Under the pieces are notes generated by a model, which was given only the letters and a program-made list of their open reading frames with translations, did not search any database and was not told the origin of the DNA. Positions 16,575 to 25,501 of a stretch of 64,000 nt of DNA are shown piece after piece. Where the stretch lies: positions 186,001 through 250,000 of the forward strand of contig NZ_AQUR01000103.1 in the NCBI RefSeq assembly GCF_000372525.1, written 5' to 3'. How positions within the stretch are numbered: the first letter of the stretch is position 1; every line of letters begins with the position of its first letter. The DNA comes from Cupriavidus neocaledonicus (GTDB lineage Bacteria > Pseudomonadota > Gammaproteobacteria > Burkholderiales > Burkholderiaceae). The position numbers and the translations under genes are program-made.

Positions 16575-17453
16575 TTACTGCCCCGCCCGGAACTCAATCC
16601 TCCGGTTCTTCGCCCGCCCTTCCTCCTTGTCATTCGGTGCCACGGGCTGGTCCGGCCCCACGCCCACCGCAGTCAGCATGCCGGGCTCCCCGCCTTTGCC
16701 GATCAGGTAGTTCTTCACCGTCTCGGCGCGTGCCTGGCTTAGCGTCAGGTTCAGCGCGCGGCTGCCGGAGTTGTCGGTGTGGCCGACAATCTCGATCTTG
16801 CGGCCGCTCAGGCGCGGCAGCACCGCGGCCATTTCATCGAGGATGGCGCGACCCTTGGGCGTCAGCGTGGCGGCGCCCGTCTCGAATTCGATGATCCGGT
16901 TTGCCAGGGTCTGGTCCAGCAGGTTCTGTTCCGAGGCCGGCACGCGCAGGCCGTTCTTCACCGTATAGCTCTGGCCCAGGCCGGTGGCCATGTCGCTGGC
17001 GATCTGCTGGCGCTGGGCCTCGTTGCGCACGTCGCCGTGCACGGATACCTGCGTGCCATCGATGCTCAGCTGGCCGCGACTGACCTGCTTGATTTGCGGC
17101 GAGAGGATCTTCTGCACATTGGCCGACCAGTTCGGGGGCGAGACCACGTTGCCGACTTCGATCTGGTCCACCACGTTGGCGCTGCCATACAGCTCGCGCA
17201 GGCGCGCCAGCACACTGGCCTTGGTGGCTTCGTCAGGGACCGCGCCGCCTGCGACGACGCGGCCTGAAGGGGCGGCCGCCGGCGCGGCAGGCGTGGCCGT
17301 GGTGCCGGGATCGCCGGGCGCGGCATGGCCGGGCAGCATGACCAGCGCGGCCAGCAAGCCCGCGGCCAGTGCAGGGGTACGTGTTCGAACGGCGGCGGAG
17401 GCGGCCTTGAAGTGGGCCGCCCGGTTGCGTACTGCATTGACACCCATGCTCAT
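16575..17453 (-). CDS. OmpA-domain envelope protein linked to T6SS (TagL-like role)
   Basis: The 292-residue protein has a hydrophobic segment at about residues 28-44 (signal anchor or signal peptide ending near PGHAAPG) and a Pro/Ala-rich linker. A BON-like region with VSVHGDVRNEAQRQQIASDM follows at about 120-165. The C-terminal OmpA peptidoglycan-binding domain carries IEFETGAATLTPKGRAILDEMA, IEIVGHTDNSG and NLTLSQARAETVKNYL. Such proteins anchor the T6SS membrane complex to the cell wall when TssL lacks its own binding domain. The start overlaps the tagF stop by 4 bp, making it the last gene of the tagX-PAAR-tssM-tagF operon. Not TssL itself, because the TssL cytoplasmic domain is absent. 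Confidence 0.82.
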   Translation of the reverse strand: MSMGVNAVRNRAAHFKAASAAVRTRTPALAAGLLAALVMLPGHAAPGDPGTTATPAAPAAAPSGRVVAGGAVPDEATKASVLARLRELYGSANVVDQIEVGNVVSPPNWSANVQKILSPQIKQVSRGQLSIDGTQVSVHGDVRNEAQRQQIASDMATGLGQSYTVKNGLRVPASEQNLLDQTLANRIIEFETGAATLTPKGRAILDEMAAVLPRLSGRKIEIVGHTDNSGSRALNLTLSQARAETVKNYLIGKGGEPGMLTAVGVGPDQPVAPNDKEEGRAKNRRIEFRAGQ

Positions 17454-18439
17454 TCCCCGGCAAAGACTTCACGGAAGGTGTCGAGCGCCAGGCGCAGCGA
17501 CAGCTGCGGCTGGTCCATGTAGCTGACGAACTTGGCCATGCCGTAGTCTCCGTTGACGTGTTGCTCGACCCATTCCGGGTCATCGATATTGATGTTCTGC
17601 TCGGCATAGGCCAGCGGCGAGATCACGCCGTGCAGCGTGCGTGACGAGGCGCCGTTGAAGCCGATCACCAGCCGCTCGTTGCCGCCGATCTGCCCGAGGA
17701 AGATCGATAGTTCAAAGTCGGCCCGGTGCAGGAAGCGCGATACCAGTTCCAGCCAGAAGCTCGCGACCAGGCTGCGGTAGAGCGGGTCGGCGGGCAGCGG
17801 CAGGGTCAGGCCTTTTTCCAGGTGCGACGATCCGGACGACATCAGCGGCTGCAGCAGGATGCCGAGCGCCAGCAGCGTGCGGCGCAAGCGTACATGCTGG
17901 CCCTGGCCGGCCAGCATGTGTTCCAGGCCGGCCACGGTCTGGAAGTCGATGAAGTCGGCAAAGCTGGCGTCGTGGGTCTGGGCGCCGGCACCGGTTTCCA
18001 CGCCCAGCTGGGACTGGGCCAGCTGCTGCAGGCCTTCGGTGGCATCGGAGGCCTGGGCGAGCGCATGCATCTGCTGCCCGGCGCGCGTCCACAGGCGGGC
18101 CAGCGCCAGCGGGCTGCGGGCGATGAATTGCAAGGGACGCTCCACCTCCATCGCCGCTGCCGTCAGGAACGGGAAGCGCCGCGACGACAGGTCGCTGCTG
18201 GCCATCAGCACACCCGCAATGGCGAGCTTGCTTTGCGAGCCCAGGAAGGCGAAGTGCATCGGCTTCCACGCGTCATAGCAAGCCTTCCAGGCCGGGTCTT
18301 CGGCCAGCAGTTCCATGCCTTGCGCAAGCCAGCGGTCCAGCGTATCGAGCAGCTGGGTGTTATTGGCACTCTTGACGAAGTCGCCCCGGGAAGGGAGCTT
18401 GCCGAAATAGGACAGCTGCAGTTGGGTCGGCTGGCTCAT
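17450..18439 (-). CDS. tagF: T6SS-associated post-translational regulator TagF
   Basis: TagF proteins repress T6SS assembly post-translationally in organisms with the threonine phosphorylation pathway. The 329-residue product begins with the diagnostic block YFGKLPSRGDFVKSANNTQLLDTLDRWLAQGM, followed by the AWKACYDAWKPMHFAFLG segment and DLSSRRFPFLTAA. These match the family DUF2094 N-terminal domain. The remaining ~200 residues form a helix-rich C-terminal part. Both ends overlap neighbours by 4 bp (tssM upstream, the OmpA-domain gene downstream), so translation is coupled. No PpkA or PppA gene is visible in this window. Confidence 0.92.
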   Translation of the reverse strand: MSQPTQLQLSYFGKLPSRGDFVKSANNTQLLDTLDRWLAQGMELLAEDPAWKACYDAWKPMHFAFLGSQSKLAIAGVLMASSDLSSRRFPFLTAAAMEVERPLQFIARSPLALARLWTRAGQQMHALAQASDATEGLQQLAQSQLGVETGAGAQTHDASFADFIDFQTVAGLEHMLAGQGQHVRLRRTLLALGILLQPLMSSGSSHLEKGLTLPLPADPLYRSLVASFWLELVSRFLHRADFELSIFLGQIGGNERLVIGFNGASSRTLHGVISPLAYAEQNINIDDPEWVEQHVNGDYGMAKFVSYMDQPQLSLRLALDTFREVFAGE

Positions 18440-21400
18440 TGCGCCGTACCTCCTTGGTTGACTTGGGCCGAGGCCTGCGCGCTGCCCGGCGTGCTGGCCT
18501 GCGGGTTCGGGACAGGCGGGGCGGACGGCGCTGCCGCGGGCGAAGTCGACGGTGAAGCGGCTGGCGGCGTCGCGGTATTGAGCGGCGCATTGGCGTCGGC
18601 GATCGCGGTCGGCAGGCGCAGGCCGCGCAGGCCCTGGCTCTGCGGCGAGTCGGATGCGCTGGCGTTGCCCGCGGTCTGCGGGCTGCTGATGATGCGCAAT
18701 GCCACGCTGACCGCGATGTTGTCGCGGCTCCAGGTCAGGTCGAAGGCGCCATCCGGGCGGCGCTTGCGCGCAGCGGTCGCAATCAGGCGCTCGAGGCCAA
18801 AGCGGCCGGGCTCGTTAAGCAGCTCGACGGAGCGCCCATCGAAGGTCGTCGCCGTGATCTTCGCGCCCGGCGAACCCTGCGGGTTAGGCCAGACAAAGTT
18901 GGCCCACTGCGCCGGCGTATTGCGATAGCGCAGCTGCTGCCCGTCGATCTCGATGGTGTACTCGGTGGTGCCGGTCGCGGGCGTCGGCAGGATCTGGAAT
19001 ACGGTCTGCTGGGCCGCCGCGGCCGTGGCGCCGCCACCGCCGCCCGCCGCGCCGCCGGTCAGCGGCGCCACCCAGCGCGTGAAGTTGGTGGTGAACTCCG
19101 GCGCCAGCGTCAGGCCCAGGTCGCCCCAGGTGCGCGCGGCCAGCATGTCGCCGCGGCGCACCGACAGCGGACCGATGGTGGCGGTGGTAAACTTGGCGAT
19201 GGCCCCCTCCGGCCCGAAGATCTGGCCGATTTCCGCCGCGCTGGCTTCGATCTTGGCATCCGAGGCAAACGGGTACTTGGTCGCCAGGGTCTGGCTGAAC
19301 GGCTGGTACACCTGTGCGTTCCAGACCTTGTTGATCTCGACGCTGGCCGGGCGGATCACCACGGCGTAAGACTGCAGCAGCGGGCGCACCAGCAGCGGCC
19401 GCAGTGCCTGGCGCTGGCTGTCGGTGAGGCCGGTCATCATCTGCTCGTCGACATACTTCAGAGCATCGGACAGCTCCGAACCATTGCCATCCAGCGTCTG
19501 CTGCATCAGCTGGCGTGCGCCAGGGCCGGGGTCGCCCTGGTTCTTGAGCTGGTTGAAGCGCGTGCGCACCTTCGACAGCGACTCCATATAGCCGCGCAGC
19601 ATCGAGTTGTTGTCATGCATGACGACGATGCGCGCCAGGCCCGAGAACTCCTTGCCGACCGGGCCCATCGGGATGGCGCCCGCGGCGGTATTGGCGCCGC
19701 TGACATCGACATTGACACTGACCTGCGAGGGCGTGCCGCGCGAGATCAGGCGCTTGAACCAGTCGAGCATGCCGGACTTGGCTTGCTTCAGGCCGGCATT
19801 GAGCAGCGACGGGTTGTCCCACGAGGTCTGCTCATAAGCAGTGTCCAGCACCTTGCGGATCGGCGAGTTTGCAGGATCACCAAGCAGGTTCATGCTGGCC
19901 ACCGCCTGCTCGAAGCTGCCGAAATCCTGGATGGTCACGCCCTGCATGAAGCGCTGCCATTCCCGCGCGTATTCGGTCTTGTACATCGTGACCAGCGTCT
20001 TCTGGATCTGCTCGGGACTGCCTTCCAGGGTCAGGTCATCGCGCGCGGCAACGTTGAGCACCCAGTCCTTGCTCTGCAGTTCCTTGCTGGCGGCCTCGCG
20101 GATGGCAGGCTGCACGTAGCCAAGCCAGGCCTCGCGCGTGAAGGTGCCGGGCACGGCGTAGCTGCCGGCGACCACGGAGGCGCCGGTGTCGCCCACGATT
20201 CGGGCCACGGTCATCGGGGCAAAGCGGGTGGAGGCGCGGGCCTTGATCTCGGCGTAGGCGCGCTCGCGCGCGGGCATGCCGCGCACCACGCGGCGCAGGT
20301 TCTCGCGGGACTGGTCGATCAGCGACAGGTTGCCTTCGAGCAGCGGCCAGTTGTCGTCATTGACGCGGGCCAGGAAGAACGACAGGTTGCGCTCCGCCGA
20401 ACGGATCAGCTGCTCGCGCGGCATATTGCCGCGATTGTCTTCGAGCCAGCCGCGCCAGAAGCGGGTCATCTGGTCGGTCAGGTGCGCGACCTCGACATGG
20501 CGCTTGTCGGCCAGCATCAGGTAGGTCTTGAGCGCGTTGTACGCGTCTTCCACGTTGGAGGGGGAGGCGTCGGTGTAGCGCTTGCCAGCGGCGGGCGCGG
20601 CGGTTGTCGCAGCGGTGGCGGCGGTGGCAGCGGGCGCGGAAGCCGGTGCTGTCGACGCCAGCGACGTCGCGGCCACTGCTCCGGTTTCCGGCGGGCGCAC
20701 CATCGGCGCAAGCTGCTCGGGATGGGCGTTGACTTCTGCCAGGAAGGTCTCGATGGCCCCGCCGACCGGTTTCAGCATCACCTGGCGCAGGCCGTTGTAG
20801 TACTCGTCCAGCAGCTTGTGCTGCAGCGTGTCGCCCTGGTACAGACCGAGCGACAGCGCCAGCGGATGGTCGGCGCGGAAGCGCTCAAGCTGCTCGATGC
20901 GGTCCTGCAGGATGTCCAGCGCTTCCAGCCGCGCCTGCAGGTCGACGCGGTTCTGCTGCATCTTGACGATCTTGTCCAGGTCCGCCTGCACGTTTGCGGT
21001 CAGCTGCCGGTTGCCGAGAAACGACCAGGTCCAGCCGCCCAGCAGCAGGCCCAGCACCAGCACCAGCCCGAAGAACGTGGCAAAGCGCAGCCGCGTCTTG
21101 GCGGGGCTGGCGAACTGGCGCACGGTGCGGCGGTCGGCGAAGATCACCTTCGAGAACAGGTCGCGCAGGAAGAAGCCGTTCTTCGAGAACACCTCGCGGT
21201 TGCCGGCCACGCCTTCCAGCTTGAGCCCGAAACGGCGCGCGATGCGCTCGGCCGAGACGCTGGTGGTGCTGGCCTCCTGCACAGCGCTGGTGAAGTAGAA
21301 GCCGCGGAACACGGGCTTGTACTGGAACGGGTTCTCGTCGAACAGCGTGACCAGGAAGGCGCGCAGCGTGGGCTTGACCGAGGCGAACTCCAGCGGAAAG

Positions 21401-22398
21401 CTCAGCAGCCCCGGCGACAGCTTGCCGTTGCGGTGCTGCGCGATCTGCGCCACGCTGATCTCCTTCAGGCCGTCGCACAGTTCGTCGAAGCGCTGGTCGA
21501 ATACAGAGGCGACGTCGCGGCGCTCTTCGGGAGCGAAGGGCAGGGTGGCGCCCCAGACGCGGTCGCGCTCCTGCTTCTCGTTGTCGCCAAAGAATTCGGT
21601 AAAGCCGGTGATCAGGTCGGCCTTGGTGAACATCACGTAGACCGGCGCGAATACTTCAAGCCGCTCGGTCAGTTCCTGCACGCGCTGGCGCAGGTTCTTG
21701 GCCAGGTTGATGGCGAACTCGGGCCGGTTCTGCGTCAGCTCCGGAATGCTGACCGTGACCACGATGCCGTTGATCGGCGCCTTGGGCCGATAGCGCTTGA
21801 GCAGGTCCAGGAAGCCCAGCCATTCGCGCCGGTCTTCCTCATGCACGGCATAGCGGCCAGCGGTATCGAGCAGGATGCCTTCGGTGGTGAAGAACCAGTC
21901 GCAGTTGCGCGTGCCGCCAATGCCGTGGATCACGGCGTTGTTCTTGTCGGCGAACGGAAATTGCAGACCCGAGTTCAGCACCGCCGTGCTCTTGCCCGCC
22001 GCGGGGTTGCCGATCACGATATACCAGGGCAGCTCGTAGAGCGCCTCGCTCCCCGACATCTGCCCCAGCTTCGAGGTCTTGATGGTCTTCACGGCGCTGG
22101 CCAGGCGCGTGCGCAGCGCCTCGACCTCGTCGCGCTTGTCGGGCGGCGCGGCCTTGGCGGCCATGTCGGCCTGCTGCTCGAGGATGCCCTCGAGCTTGCC
22201 GCTGGCCCGGCGCGCGCGCCAGCGCTTCCACAGGTAGGTGGCCAGCCACGCCAGCAGCAATACGCCCAGGACAATGGCGACCCAGGCCAGCCCGATTTCT
22301 AAAGTCTGCGCCATCAGCAACAGGAAGACGGTCAGCACGACCACGCCAAATACCGACAGCGTGCGTGTGTGGGTCAGGAAGTTAAGGATGCGATGCAT
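18436..22398 (-). CDS. tssM: T6SS membrane core protein TssM (IcmF)
   Basis: TssM spans the inner membrane and extends through the periplasm to contact TssJ, forming the trans-envelope channel. At 1320 residues it is slightly longer than many homologues. Two N-terminal membrane helices span roughly 14-33 and 35-57. The cytoplasmic domain carries a Walker A (GNPAAGKST, about 130-138) with the IGGTRNCDWFFTTEGILLDTAGRY block. A third membrane helix is near 435-455 (FFGLVLVLGLLLGGWTW). The long periplasmic part contains the IcmF-related region and ends with a Pro/Ala/Ser-rich tail of about 75 residues, probably disordered. It is 60 bp downstream of the unknown 497-residue protein. TssL and TssJ genes are not in the window. 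Confidence 0.96.
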   Translation of the reverse strand: MHRILNFLTHTRTLSVFGVVVLTVFLLLMAQTLEIGLAWVAIVLGVLLLAWLATYLWKRWRARRASGKLEGILEQQADMAAKAAPPDKRDEVEALRTRLASAVKTIKTSKLGQMSGSEALYELPWYIVIGNPAAGKSTAVLNSGLQFPFADKNNAVIHGIGGTRNCDWFFTTEGILLDTAGRYAVHEEDRREWLGFLDLLKRYRPKAPINGIVVTVSIPELTQNRPEFAINLAKNLRQRVQELTERLEVFAPVYVMFTKADLITGFTEFFGDNEKQERDRVWGATLPFAPEERRDVASVFDQRFDELCDGLKEISVAQIAQHRNGKLSPGLLSFPLEFASVKPTLRAFLVTLFDENPFQYKPVFRGFYFTSAVQEASTTSVSAERIARRFGLKLEGVAGNREVFSKNGFFLRDLFSKVIFADRRTVRQFASPAKTRLRFATFFGLVLVLGLLLGGWTWSFLGNRQLTANVQADLDKIVKMQQNRVDLQARLEALDILQDRIEQLERFRADHPLALSLGLYQGDTLQHKLLDEYYNGLRQVMLKPVGGAIETFLAEVNAHPEQLAPMVRPPETGAVAATSLASTAPASAPAATAATAATTAAPAAGKRYTDASPSNVEDAYNALKTYLMLADKRHVEVAHLTDQMTRFWRGWLEDNRGNMPREQLIRSAERNLSFFLARVNDDNWPLLEGNLSLIDQSRENLRRVVRGMPARERAYAEIKARASTRFAPMTVARIVGDTGASVVAGSYAVPGTFTREAWLGYVQPAIREAASKELQSKDWVLNVAARDDLTLEGSPEQIQKTLVTMYKTEYAREWQRFMQGVTIQDFGSFEQAVASMNLLGDPANSPIRKVLDTAYEQTSWDNPSLLNAGLKQAKSGMLDWFKRLISRGTPSQVSVNVDVSGANTAAGAIPMGPVGKEFSGLARIVVMHDNNSMLRGYMESLSKVRTRFNQLKNQGDPGPGARQLMQQTLDGNGSELSDALKYVDEQMMTGLTDSQRQALRPLLVRPLLQSYAVVIRPASVEINKVWNAQVYQPFSQTLATKYPFASDAKIEASAAEIGQIFGPEGAIAKFTTATIGPLSVRRGDMLAARTWGDLGLTLAPEFTTNFTRWVAPLTGGAAGGGGGATAAAAQQTVFQILPTPATGTTEYTIEIDGQQLRYRNTPAQWANFVWPNPQGSPGAKITATTFDGRSVELLNEPGRFGLERLIATAARKRRPDGAFDLTWSRDNIAVSVALRIISSPQTAGNASASDSPQSQGLRGLRLPTAIADANAPLNTATPPAASPSTSPAAAPSAPPVPNPQASTPGSAQASAQVNQGGTAQ

Positions 22399-22458
22399 GT
22401 TGCCTTTGGCTCGGGAGCAATACGGGATTCGGGGGCGCGGTTCGGGTCAGGCGATGGA

Positions 22459-23952
22459 TCACGCCGGCAGGATTGCGACGGCGCCACGCTGCTGCGCGTC
22501 GCCGGCGCTCAGTGCCAGCACGGGCCGGCCGCCGTCGAGCGCCAGCTGATGGGCCACGACCACTGGCAGCAGCGCACCGGCGGCGCCGGCATAGCCGCAC
22601 GGCAGGCCCAGCGCCAGCAGGTCGGCAACGGGGTCCAGCGTGGGGAAACGCGTGCTGACGACCTGGGCGATCTCGACCGTGCGCACGGGGTGGACGCCGG
22701 TGTCTGTGACGACGGTTGCCACGGCCGCCGGGGCTTCTTCGGACTGCTGCGCGGTGTCTGCTGCATCCTGGGGCGCGGCTTCGGCCTTGCCGGCAATGGT
22801 CTCGAGCGCCTGGGTGACAGCCTGGGCCAGGGCCTCGAGCTGGGGCTGGCCGCGGTCTGCGGTAGGCGCTTCCAGGCGGGCCATTGCAGCGCGCGTAATG
22901 AGGATCGGTGCGCTATCGGCTTGGGCGTCGGCATCCTCGTCCGTGCCGGTCTTGGCCGCGCCGGCGGCAGGCCGGTGCGCGCCCAGCAACACGCCGGCGG
23001 CGGCCTCGCCCGGGGTCCGGCCATGCGGGCAGCGCGCACTGAACAACTGGTCTTCCTGTTCCAGGGCCTCGATGGTATTGGCGCCGATCAGCGAATCCGC
23101 GGCCACCAGCATGCGTAGCGCCGGCTGGCCGTCGACCGGGCGGTTCACGGCCTGGGTGGCACGATCCAGCAGCAGCAGGGCATCGCCGTCGCCGCGCGCG
23201 GCCGTGGCTTCGAGCGTCAGTCGCGCGGCTGGCCAGTATTGGGACAAGCGCTCGCGCAACCAGTCGCCTGCCGCGGCCTGGCGCGGTTCAGGCCAGCCGC
23301 GTGGCAGCAGCAGGGTGGCCACCAGCGGCGCGGTGCTGTCCGGCACGGCCTGGTCGTGGCCGGCTGGCGCGTAGACGGCCGCCTGCATGGCCAGCTCGTC
23401 GGTGACCTCGGCCGCCAGCGCGAGTGCGCGCAGGGCCTCGTCGTCCCAGACCAGATCAGGCGTGCGCGCGTTGAATTCCGTGCGCAGGCTTTCGATATCG
23501 AGCGACTCGACCTGGGCAGCAAAGACAGGCGCGGGCAAGCCATCCATCGCAACCAGGCCGGGCCGGTTGCCGGCCTTGGCGGCCTCCGCCAGCGCATCGG
23601 GTGCGTTGCCGGCGGGCGTGCGCACGGCGGTGGCAAGCAGCGCCGCGCGCCAGGTACGGGTGGGATCGTTGGGCTGCGCCTGCGTCCCCTCCACGGCATT
23701 GCCGGCTTCTCCGGGCGCCGCAGTGGCGGGTGTTTGGCTGGCGGCCGCGACATTGGTGCGGATCCCGTCCAGGGCCCGCTTGATGACCAGGTAGGCAGCC
23801 ACCATGCCCGCCGGCATCAGCGCCAGGTGCGTGACGATATCCGTAGTGGTCGGCATGCGGTTGATCGACTGCCACCAGGCAATGGTCGCGACCCACACCA
23901 CGGCGAACACCGCGAACAGGATCAGCGTGGACTTGATCAGTCTTGGAAACAT
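22459..23952 (-). CDS. Unknown T6SS-linked membrane protein
   Basis: I do not recognise a named family. The 497-residue protein has two likely N-terminal membrane helices (about residues 7-27 and 42-62, the second with LALMPAGMVAAYLVIKRAL), then a Pro/Ala-rich linker, then a large domain rich in Ala, Leu and Asp without cysteine clusters. The C-terminal domain shows alternating hydrophobic strands (LVATLLLPRGW, LRMLVAADSL, PILITRAAMARL) and ends with a DGGRPVLALSAGDAQQRGAVAILP segment. That pattern resembles a thiolase-like or condensing-enzyme-type fold only loosely and is not a call. It lies between PAAR and tssM on the same strand with 58- and 60-bp gaps, so it is probably co-transcribed and part of, or an accessory to, the membrane complex. 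Confidence 0.75.
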   Translation of the reverse strand: MFPRLIKSTLILFAVFAVVWVATIAWWQSINRMPTTTDIVTHLALMPAGMVAAYLVIKRALDGIRTNVAAASQTPATAAPGEAGNAVEGTQAQPNDPTRTWRAALLATAVRTPAGNAPDALAEAAKAGNRPGLVAMDGLPAPVFAAQVESLDIESLRTEFNARTPDLVWDDEALRALALAAEVTDELAMQAAVYAPAGHDQAVPDSTAPLVATLLLPRGWPEPRQAAAGDWLRERLSQYWPAARLTLEATAARGDGDALLLLDRATQAVNRPVDGQPALRMLVAADSLIGANTIEALEQEDQLFSARCPHGRTPGEAAAGVLLGAHRPAAGAAKTGTDEDADAQADSAPILITRAAMARLEAPTADRGQPQLEALAQAVTQALETIAGKAEAAPQDAADTAQQSEEAPAAVATVVTDTGVHPVRTVEIAQVVSTRFPTLDPVADLLALGLPCGYAGAAGALLPVVVAHQLALDGGRPVLALSAGDAQQRGAVAILPA

Positions 23953-24010
23953 GGTTTCGTGTCGAGTAGCGGCGCAAGGGCGTTTGAAACGGCCGTTCGT
24001 TGCCGGGACT

Positions 24011-24280
24011 TCATGCGCTGCCGGTCACGCCCTGGCTGGACAGCAAGGTTGCGCCACAAGCGGTCTTGTCGCCGTGCCGCGCGGCGGCACGGCCGTCGAT
24101 GATCACGTTGGGGTCGCCGGTGACGATGACGGTGGTGCCGCCATGGCCTGAGCGAGGGCAGGTAACACGGTCCCCCACGCACGCAATGCCCTTGCCGTTG
24201 GTGCTGGTGTTGCCCGAGGCGGTGATCACCACGCCGCCGTGGTCGGTCTTGTCGCCCAGCAGAATGAAAGGACGTGCCAC
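24011..24280 (-). CDS. PAAR-domain spike tip protein
   Basis: PAAR proteins form the sharp cone on the VgrG trimer and complete the T6SS spike. The 89-residue product is almost only a PAAR domain: GDKTDHGGVVITAS, then GKGIACVGDRVTCPRSGHGGTTVIVTGDPNVIIDGRAAARHGDKTACGATL. His and Cys residues of these repeats (HGG, CPRSGHG, RHGDKTACG) are the expected zinc ligands. There is no N- or C-terminal toxin extension, so it is a structural tip or a carrier for other effectors. The gene sits between tagX and the unknown membrane protein on the same strand. Confidence 0.94.
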   Translation of the reverse strand: MARPFILLGDKTDHGGVVITASGNTSTNGKGIACVGDRVTCPRSGHGGTTVIVTGDPNVIIDGRAAARHGDKTACGATLLSSQGVTGSA

Positions 24281-24367
24281 TACGCTCTCCCCAAATTGCG
24301 CCGGCCAACCGCTGCCGGTCCTGTATCCATGTTCCTGCCAGCCCCGCCATGCGCGGCGACCGTGCCG

Positions 24368-25225
24368 TTATTGCTGTGCCGGCCGTTTGCCCAGCACACC
24401 CGGACGCCGCAGCTCGACGTGCCCGAGATCCATCATCTTCCAGCGGCCGCCCCAGACCAGGCCGGCTGACTCGGCGGCGCGGCCATACAACTCGTAGCCG
24501 CGCATGGCCCACGGGTCCTTCTCGCTGATCACCAGCTTGCCGTCGCGGTAGAAGGCACTGTCCGCGGCCAGCCCGAACTGGTGGTAGCTGTGGTAGGCGC
24601 CGGCCTGCGTCACGTGGCTGCCCATCGCCGCCAGCTTGGCCTGCCGTTCCGGGCTGCGGTAGCCCTCCAGCAGCGCCATTTCATAGCCGTGCTCGTCGCG
24701 CATGATCTTGTAGACCAGCAACAGACGCTGCCTGAATTCGGCATCCAGCTGCTCCCAATCCCGGCTGGCCTCGCGGATCGCCGGGCGGATCAGCTCCACT
24801 TCGCGCGTGGTGAATACCTCTGGCGGCAGCGGTGGCGGCGGCACCAGGCGCTCGCCATTGAGCAGCGCGGCGATCTGCGGATCCGGTTCGCGCACACCGT
24901 CATCGTCCTCGAACTGGAAGACCTGCCGGTGACGCAACGCCAGCGCAAGCACCGGCGGCAAAGTCACCACCCCCGCGGCAGCCAGGACCAGTGCGCGGCG
25001 CTTGGCCAGGAAGTCCCGGGCCGAAGCCAGTGTCGTGGTGGCGCTGCCCACGGAGTGGCGGATCGAACTGGCCGATTGCGAGCCCGCCGACGCCGCGCTG
25101 GTGCTCAGGCGGCGCCACTGCGAGCGCGCTACCGCAAAGCAGCGCTGCCGTACTGCGGGCAGAAGCAGCACGGCAGCAGCGGCAACCATCAACACGAAAT
25201 AGAGGACCAGTGCGACAAAGACCAT
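24368..25225 (-). CDS. tagX: TagX-like M15 peptidoglycan peptidase of the T6SS
   Basis: TagX proteins are membrane-anchored peptidoglycan endopeptidases that open the cell wall for T6SS assembly. The 285-residue protein has an N-terminal membrane helix (about residues 4-25) and a second hydrophobic segment (about 76-94). An M15 (VanY/endolysin-like) domain follows. Zinc-site motifs are visible: SYHQFGLAADSAF at about 211-223 (SxHxxGxAxD type) and LGHVEL near 266. The GYRSPERQAKLAAMGSHVTQAGAY block just before is also typical. It heads the minus-strand run and is divergent from the 278-residue unknown protein. The 276-bp gap contains AT-rich stretches suitable for promoters. Confidence 0.86.
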   Translation of the reverse strand: MVFVALVLYFVLMVAAAAVLLLPAVRQRCFAVARSQWRRLSTSAASAGSQSASSIRHSVGSATTTLASARDFLAKRRALVLAAAGVVTLPPVLALALRHRQVFQFEDDDGVREPDPQIAALLNGERLVPPPPLPPEVFTTREVELIRPAIREASRDWEQLDAEFRQRLLLVYKIMRDEHGYEMALLEGYRSPERQAKLAAMGSHVTQAGAYHSYHQFGLAADSAFYRDGKLVISEKDPWAMRGYELYGRAAESAGLVWGGRWKMMDLGHVELRRPGVLGKRPAQQ

Positions 25226-25501
25226 GCTTACCTGCTTGACCGGGCTGGGCTGTGCCGCTGCGGCGAAGCCTCCGCAAGGGTGCCGAGCATATTCAGTATT
25301 TTTTACATCTGTGTTCGATTTGATCTCAATCCGGGGTGATGTCCCCCGTATCGGGTTTGTCTTTCGACGATGCCAGCCGTAGAATCCGGGAGTCTAAGGC
25401 CAAAATGATCGAATCTGACATATATGACACAACGGGCCGGTAATTGTAAATCCGGCCGGTAGCGTCCGCCGCGCATTTTATTTCAAATTTCTTGATGACA
25501 G

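Noticed and set aside
19615..22302. 895-codon plus-strand open frame
   Set aside because: Antisense to tssM, composition of a shadow frame.
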